From contig CAIYMO010000055.1 of the NCBI GenBank assembly GCA_903927345.1, positions 62,001-126,000 of the forward strand: a stretch of 64,000 nt of DNA, read 5' to 3'. How positions within the stretch are numbered: the stretch's first letter is position 1; each line of letters starts with the position of its first letter. The DNA comes from an uncultured Armatimonadota bacterium (GTDB taxonomy: Bacteria; Armatimonadota; Fimbriimonadia; Fimbriimonadales; Fimbriimonadaceae). The notes below the pieces were generated by a model that saw only the letters and a program-made list of their open reading frames with translations, searched no databases and had not been told where the DNA came from. Positions 59,478 to 64,000 of the stretch are shown in pieces. The position numbers were made by a program, and so were the translations under genes.

Positions 59478-61310
59478 ATGCTGACCGCCGCAGTGTTTGC
59501 CGCGTCTGCGGTTGTGACCAGCTTGAGTGGTGCACCGCGTCCGTTGTGGCCAGGATTCGGGGTTCGAGTTAACTTCGAGACTCCCAGCAAACCAGAGTTG
59601 GATTTGCTCGCCAAGGGTCGGATTCAATACGTCCGATCTGAACTCGCATGGGATCTCATCGAGAAGCAGGACGGCGTCTATGATTTTTCCTCGGTGGACG
59701 GACTCCTCGCAAAGCTCAAAACTAAAGCGATTCGGCCGATCTTCCACTTATCTGCTCAAAAGAAGTTTTTAGCCGTAGCGGCGAAGCCCTCTTCTGACGC
59801 AGGGGCGGCCTACATTCGTTGGGCCGGAGAAGTAGCTAACCACTTTAAGGGCGAAGAAGTTATCTTTGAAATCGACGCCCAGCCAGGAGCGATTGCTGCA
59901 TCAGCAACCGATTCAAATCTACTCGCTGAATCTGCAAAAGCAATGCGATTCATGGATGCGCAAACTCGACTGGTCGTTTCGGGTGTGGTTGGAGCCGACA
60001 CCGCTTTCTGGAGCCGAACTCTCACGGAAGAAGTCATCGCACTCGTCGATGGCGTAGCCTACTCACCAGCGCGAACCGGTGGGCCAGAGAATACAGTTTC
60101 CGAGGTAACGCAGATCAAGGAGTTCATTCGCCGTCGGGCTCCAGAAGGCAGAAAGTCGCTCCCTGTCATCTGTGATGCGTGGGGCTGCAGCACGGCGAAG
60201 GGCTTGAACACCGAGGGCAGGCAAGCGATGTATGTTTCGCGTCTCTGGTTGCTCAACTCCGCGCTCGGGGTTCCGATCACGATTTACGACTCCTGGCAAG
60301 ACAACGGTCCAAACGCTGAGCGTCCCTCTGACCGGCTAGGATTGGTGCGCGAAAATCTGGATATCAAGCCTGCTTTCATTGCCGCAAAGGAGGCCCAGGA
60401 GAAGTTTAAGGGATGTACTTCTTTCACTCGGTTGCGTCAATCAGACCCCCTCTCTTGGGTAATCGTCGGAGCAGGCAATGGTCGCATGGTCCAGGCCAAA
60501 TGGCACCAAAGAGAGGCAGGCATCACGTTTAAACAAATGCCCTTGAAAGACAAGTGGCATAAGGACTTGTATGCTCGCCTGAACTCTTCGGGGGGCGAGG
60601 AGCGCACTGTCGGAGCGGCTCCAAACGCGCTGGCACCCAAGCTGGTCACGCCCGCTTTGGAGGGATTTGATTTCGCTTTTGCCCCACCTCTGGACGACGA
60701 TGGATGGTGTGTTGTCATCGACAAAGCAACTCCGAACCCAGCGAAATTGGAGTTCAAGTACGTTCGGTCTTCCGGTGTCAGTGTGACCTGCTATGCCAAG
60801 GTCTCCAATCCCCGGTCGGTCGAGGCATTGGCAATGAGTGAGCCCAAAGCGACAATTAGTATTGGAACCACTGGCGCAGTTGCAGGCTCATTCCGGGTGG
60901 AGTCGGTATCGATTGAACCAGAGAAATGGGAACTGAAGAAGGAAGGGAATCTGACCGGAGAACTGACTTTGGGTCAGCGGGGGTTGTTGCTGAACTACGG
61001 CGGTGCCGGAAAGGCTGCGATTAGTCCCTTGCAACAGTTGGCAATTCCCGAGGGAGCTAAGGCCTTGGTTGTTTGGATTAAGCAGGACGGTAGCGGCAAC
61101 AAATTCCGGTCGGAGTATCGCGACGCAGCCGGCGAAGTTGTCTCAGTCGAATTGGGTGCGTTTGAAGGTGCTCCAGACCGAGATGGATGGAGGGCGATCA
61201 AAATCCCGCTGAATGGCAATGCCGCAGAATGGGTTTCCTTGCTACTGGTCGAGGCTGAAAAAGAACGCGGCGGAGCGATTGAGATCGGCCCCGCCGCATA
61301 TATGTTCTAG
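59478..61310 (+). CDS. Degenerate secreted TIM-barrel glycosidase-like protein
   Basis: A 610-aa exported protein (hydrophobic start MLTAAVFAASAVVTSLSG). The barrel carries GH-A features: YVRSELAWDLIEKQDGVYDF is the usual 'R...WxxIE...G.YdF' opening. But at beta-4 the expected WNE-P reads EIDAQPG, with Gln135 in place of the acid/base Glu. At beta-7 the expected TE reads VICDAWGCS, with Asp233 in place of the nucleophile. It is probably catalytically dead or altered. The C-terminal 250 residues are beta-rich and may bind sugar. It may be leaderless. The stop overlaps the lipoprotein gene's stop (CTAG). Confidence 0.65.
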   Translation: MLTAAVFAASAVVTSLSGAPRPLWPGFGVRVNFETPSKPELDLLAKGRIQYVRSELAWDLIEKQDGVYDFSSVDGLLAKLKTKAIRPIFHLSAQKKFLAVAAKPSSDAGAAYIRWAGEVANHFKGEEVIFEIDAQPGAIAASATDSNLLAESAKAMRFMDAQTRLVVSGVVGADTAFWSRTLTEEVIALVDGVAYSPARTGGPENTVSEVTQIKEFIRRRAPEGRKSLPVICDAWGCSTAKGLNTEGRQAMYVSRLWLLNSALGVPITIYDSWQDNGPNAERPSDRLGLVRENLDIKPAFIAAKEAQEKFKGCTSFTRLRQSDPLSWVIVGAGNGRMVQAKWHQREAGITFKQMPLKDKWHKDLYARLNSSGGEERTVGAAPNALAPKLVTPALEGFDFAFAPPLDDDGWCVVIDKATPNPAKLEFKYVRSSGVSVTCYAKVSNPRSVEALAMSEPKATISIGTTGAVAGSFRVESVSIEPEKWELKKEGNLTGELTLGQRGLLLNYGGAGKAAISPLQQLAIPEGAKALVVWIKQDGSGNKFRSEYRDAAGEVVSVELGAFEGAPDRDGWRAIKIPLNGNAAEWVSLLLVEAEKERGGAIEIGPAAYMF

Positions 61311-61480
61311 CTGCCGGCTTTCTTCATTCCGTCTTTACCGCCGACTTCTCCGGTAGCCGGTCCGGCTCCCTTCAGGTCGTTGGCGATGGAATCACTCGGC
61401 TTCATGCTGGCATCGTCTGAGCTGCATCCGGTGAGTACGAACCCACCGGTGATCAAAGAGAGAATAACGAGTACACGCAT
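61307..61480 (-). CDS. Tiny lipoprotein after the prepilin gene
   Basis: A 57-aa lipoprotein from the ATG at 61480 (MRVLVILSLITGGFVLTGCS), with lipobox VLTGC. The mature part is Asp/Lys/Gly-rich (SSDDASMKPSDSIANDLK). The ATG shares one base with the prepilin stop (TAATG), so it is coupled. The role is unknown; perhaps an envelope partner of the pilin-like protein. Confidence 0.7.
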   Translation of the reverse strand: MRVLVILSLITGGFVLTGCSSDDASMKPSDSIANDLKGAGPATGEVGGKDGMKKAGS

Positions 61481-62430
61481 TACTCGAGGTCCCACATGAA
61501 GTCATCTTTGTTGGTGACTCGACCCTTGAAGGTTCCAGTTCCGTACGCAGAGCAGCCCTTTGTCAAGCTCTTGATTGGGCGTGACTTGGTGCTTGTGTCA
61601 GCCATGACGATGACGACGTGGCCATCCTTCAAGCCTGGTGAGATGCTGCTGATGTCCATCTGGTTGTAGTACGGCCACATTCCGCCATAGACCAACCAAG
61701 AGTTGGGGTTGTTCGCCCAGCCGCTCGCGTAGCTCTGAAGAGTGCCATCGGCGTAGTAGGTGGACATTGGAGCCAAGAGGGCACCGTTGGCGTCCAGCCA
61801 GCATGGAGTCTCGATAACCCAGTTTCCGCCGCCGGTCGGTCCCGAAGCGTTTCGATCCCAGATCGAAGTTCCGAACATGATGGTGTTCGATGGGTTGCCG
61901 ATTTGGCTTCCGTTCACCGAAGCAGAGCCAACATAGTTGGTGCTGGAAACATATCGCCAAGGTGAGAAGAATGCGTAGTTGTAACCAGCATTGCTTCGGA
62001 CCATGAGGGCGTACATTCGCTGCTCAGGAGTCAAGTTGTTGAGGTTTGCGCCAGGCATGTACTGGACCTGGTCGTTGATGCGCTGTTGCTCGCTCTGCCA
62101 AGGATCCATAGGATCAATGTGCATTGGGGTGTTCTTCACATATGGGTGAAGCTGCTGACCTGGAACGGAATCTGGAGGTCCGAAGCCCCAACCTGGGATT
62201 CCGATTCCGCCTGAGTTTGAGAGCATATAGCTGTCGTCGTAGTCGGCGAGGTACATCGCGGTCGATGTTCCGAGTTGCTTGAAGTGAGCGATTGACTTTG
62301 CCTTCTTCGCCGCACCCTTTGCCTGAGCAAAGACAGGGAAGAGGATCGCGGCAAGAATCGCGATAATGGCGATGACGACCAGAAGCTCAATGAGCGTAAA
62401 GGCCGATTTGTTTCGATGCACGAGTTTCAT
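61480..62430 (-). CDS. Type II secretion/type IV prepilin-like protein (DUF1559 type)
   Basis: A 316-aa pseudopilin-type surface protein. The type III signal reads MKLVHRNKSAFTLIELLVVI, followed by AIIAILAAILFPVFAQA. Cleavage by a prepilin peptidase is expected before FTLIE. The conserved aromatic stretch and the large C-terminal Trp/Gly/Asn/Ser-rich domain (GIGIPGWGFGPPDSVPGQQL; GGMWPYYNQMDISSISPG) match DUF1559/H-X9-DG-type proteins, which are expanded in Armatimonadota and Planctomycetota. The GGGAGG site lies 10 bases upstream. It is followed by a tiny lipoprotein gene. Confidence 0.85.
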   Translation of the reverse strand: MKLVHRNKSAFTLIELLVVIAIIAILAAILFPVFAQAKGAAKKAKSIAHFKQLGTSTAMYLADYDDSYMLSNSGGIGIPGWGFGPPDSVPGQQLHPYVKNTPMHIDPMDPWQSEQQRINDQVQYMPGANLNNLTPEQRMYALMVRSNAGYNYAFFSPWRYVSSTNYVGSASVNGSQIGNPSNTIMFGTSIWDRNASGPTGGGNWVIETPCWLDANGALLAPMSTYYADGTLQSYASGWANNPNSWLVYGGMWPYYNQMDISSISPGLKDGHVVIVMADTSTKSRPIKSLTKGCSAYGTGTFKGRVTNKDDFMWDLE

Positions 62431-62593
62431 GATAAGTTCAACCTCCCGAACAGGTGCCCTGGACGGGTTCGCTCGGGCAACATCGCCTGAGTTAAGGGAT
62501 TGTAAATGATTCAGTGAAAAAACACAATCAAATTTTTCGGGTCTTTTTACCTACCGGCGGAGTTGGGTTGAAAATCGGTACAACTTAAAGTGG

Positions 62594-63481
62594 ATGTCGA
62601 ATACTGCCGCACCGGAACTCCGAGGACTTAACGCGTTTCGGGCGTTTCTGGAGATGATCAAGTTTGAGCACTCTGTATTCGCGTTACCCTACGCCCTGAT
62701 TGGAATGATGTGGGCGACGCCCGGATTTCCGGGTTGGAGAACCTTTAGCTTGATCCTCGTGGCGATGGTGAGCTGCCGTACTGCAGCGATGACCTACAAC
62801 CGGATCGCCGATCGGGATATTGATGCGAAAAATGAGCGCACGGCTCGGCGAGCAATACCGGCGGGGATCCTAAGTTTGCGAACCACCAACCTATATCTTT
62901 ACGGTTCGATTATCTTGTTCTTCGCCGCTGCAGCACTGCTGAACACAACGACACTTATTCTTTCGCCACTCGCGATTTTCATCACGGTTTTCTATTCAAG
63001 AACAAAGCGGTTCACGTGGCTCTGTCACTTCTGGCTGGGCATGTCGTTGGGGATCGCTCCTGCGGCGTCTTGGATCGCGGTGACTGGCGCACTCGCGGTA
63101 GTGCCACTCCTGCTGTTTGGAGCCGTTACTTTTTGGACGGCAGGATTTGACATCATCTATGCTCTTCAGGACGAGGAGTTTGATCGGGCGAATGGTCTTA
63201 ACTCAGTCCCGGCTCGATTTGGAAAAGTCAAAGCTCTTCAGATATCTCGAGCTTCGCACTGTGTGAGCCTGCTGTTGCTCGGCGCCGCGCTGGGAGTTTA
63301 TGGGGTCGGGATCTTCGGAATTGCGGCGGGGCTGTTCGCGGCAGGGATGCTCATTTACGAGCAGAGTTTGGTGAAATCGAACGACCTCTCCAAAGTCAAC
63401 ATGGCGTTTTTCACCCTGAACGGATGCATCTCGGTAGGAGCGTTTCTTCTCCTACTCGTAGATCAGTTGGTAAAGCGATGA
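62594..63481 (+). CDS. UbiA-family prenyltransferase (4-hydroxybenzoate or MqnP type)
   Basis: A 295-aa membrane enzyme with eight to nine helices that transfers a polyprenyl chain to an aromatic ring, for quinone synthesis. The two Asp-rich motifs are NRIADRDIDAKNERTARR (69-86) and DIIYALQDEEFDRANGLNS. This pattern is the 4-hydroxybenzoate octaprenyltransferase type; in bacteria using the futalosine route a homologous UbiA-like enzyme, MqnP, is expected. Which applies is not decidable here. It overlaps the next start by ATGA. Confidence 0.85.
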   Translation: MSNTAAPELRGLNAFRAFLEMIKFEHSVFALPYALIGMMWATPGFPGWRTFSLILVAMVSCRTAAMTYNRIADRDIDAKNERTARRAIPAGILSLRTTNLYLYGSIILFFAAAALLNTTTLILSPLAIFITVFYSRTKRFTWLCHFWLGMSLGIAPAASWIAVTGALAVVPLLLFGAVTFWTAGFDIIYALQDEEFDRANGLNSVPARFGKVKALQISRASHCVSLLLLGAALGVYGVGIFGIAAGLFAAGMLIYEQSLVKSNDLSKVNMAFFTLNGCISVGAFLLLLVDQLVKR

Positions 63482-64000
63482 ATAAGAACTTACTCGGACG
63501 AACAAACCTCGAATTCCCTTCAAAGTGGCTTGCCCTAGCGGCTCCCGAGGGCGGGTTTGTCGACGAGTCTCCCGCGGACTTTGTCCGAACGGCCAGAGAT
63601 TCGGGACTGCCGATTGATTTTTCGTCGCAACCTGCGCTGTGGGGTGGGTGCATGCGTGGAGCCGACGAGGTGGTCCTGATTCAGCAGGGAACTTATCAGA
63701 TTGAGCGGGCAACAAGCGAGGACCATGCGACGGATTTGATGCAGGCTCATTTGATCGAAACATTGTCCGCAGTCGGTCGAGATTGCCTCGACTTTTACTT
63801 CCTGCGCATTCGACGGGCGCTAGAGGAGTACCAGATCAACGGTGCCTTAGCGGCGCTTGAGGCGGCTCGGAACGAGGGCCATTTGAAGTTTTTGGGGCTC
63901 CATGCGACGGGTCATCCGTTGGCAGCGCTGGGACTTTGGCAATTTCACGATGCGTTTGAAGCCGTTTTGCTACCAGACGACGAGGAAGCCTGGACAACTC
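63478..64000 (+). CDS. Degenerate aldo/keto reductase-like protein (truncated by window edge)
   Basis: An open frame from the ATG at 63478, overlapping the prenyltransferase stop (ATGA), to the window end (174 residues visible). It begins MNKNLLGRTNLEFPSKWLAL. The segments LIETLSAVGRDCLDFYFLRI and ALAALEAARNEGHLKFLGLH mirror the AKR 'SLxxLGxDyIDLYxLH' and 'ALexLxxeGKIRaIGvS' elements. In my alignment the catalytic Asp-Tyr-Lys-His tetrad reads Ser, Trp, Gln, Arg, so it may be an inactive relative. It is probably coupled to the quinone prenyltransferase gene. Moderate confidence. Confidence 0.5.
   Translation, partial: MNKNLLGRTNLEFPSKWLALAAPEGGFVDESPADFVRTARDSGLPIDFSSQPALWGGCMRGADEVVLIQQGTYQIERATSEDHATDLMQAHLIETLSAVGRDCLDFYFLRIRRALEEYQINGALAALEAARNEGHLKFLGLHATGHPLAALGLWQFHDAFEAVLLPDDEEAWTT

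Overview
The window reads as a moderately GC-rich bacterial chromosome with very dense coding on both strands. Several traits together suggest Armatimonadota, most likely the Fimbriimonadia; this is inference, as no rRNA gene is present. The traits are a DUF1559-style prepilin, two PEP-CTERM surface proteins, secreted TIM-barrel glycosidases, a two-subunit glycine decarboxylase (GcvPA/GcvPB), a UbiA-like prenyltransferase, and core enzymes scattered away from their usual partners. Many start codons lack a clear Shine-Dalgarno, and some transcripts look leaderless. I saw no insertion sequence, prophage, integrase or CRISPR array. No gene-free stretch exceeds about 300 bases.

Layout. 1-16.3 kb: glmM (cut by the edge)-grpE; a secreted thioredoxin-like protein; a membrane protein whose 3' end overlaps pheT; a DinB-like protein; an operon of glycosidase, lipoprotein and kbl; nuoG followed by two unknown genes; an operon of zinc-ribbon/TPR, secreted TPR and PilZ (c-di-GMP) proteins; a small HTH regulator; and a GH26 enzyme. 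16.3-24.6 kb: DoxX, acyl-CoA dehydrogenase, HupE/UreJ transporter, a CAT-anticodon tRNA (probably tRNA-Ile2), rplS-lepB, a secreted unknown, a nitrilase-family hydrolase and PEP-CTERM protein 1. 24.7-30.8 kb: small envelope and copper-related genes (BON lipoprotein, four-helix Cys-rich protein, a Met/His-rich protein broken by an in-frame stop), a copper-amine-oxidase-N-like protein and PEP-CTERM protein 2.

30.9-40.7 kb: gcvH-gcvPA-gcvPB, trmD-lipM-like, the primary sigma factor, a cysteine desulfurase, a second DinB-like protein and sucD. 40.8-43.7 kb: a Vat/CatB-like acetyltransferase, then an arsenic operon arsR-arsM-arsC-aquaporin with an ATTTCG-box operator. 44.8-53.5 kb: a tightly overlapping run of six genes of unknown function (mostly membrane proteins) leading into recO, then an oligopeptide-binding lipoprotein, an AraC regulator and an Mla-type ATPase. 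53.5-64 kb: tandem Spy-like small proteins, trpB, leuB, a DUF4382-like lipoprotein, a degenerate glycosidase-like protein, the prepilin with a tiny lipoprotein, a UbiA-family prenyltransferase and a truncated degenerate aldo/keto-reductase-like gene.

How the parts fit. The glycine cleavage genes and the lipoyl-transfer enzyme lie 1.3 kb apart and plausibly act together: the H protein needs lipoylation. The ars operon encodes sensing, methylation, reduction and channel-mediated exit of arsenic without an ArsB/Acr3 pump. The best candidate for an undescribed system is the 44.8-49.2 kb membrane operon: six genes joined by overlaps or short coupling, none with a recognisable enzyme. All family calls are by eye from sequence motifs; no database search was run.
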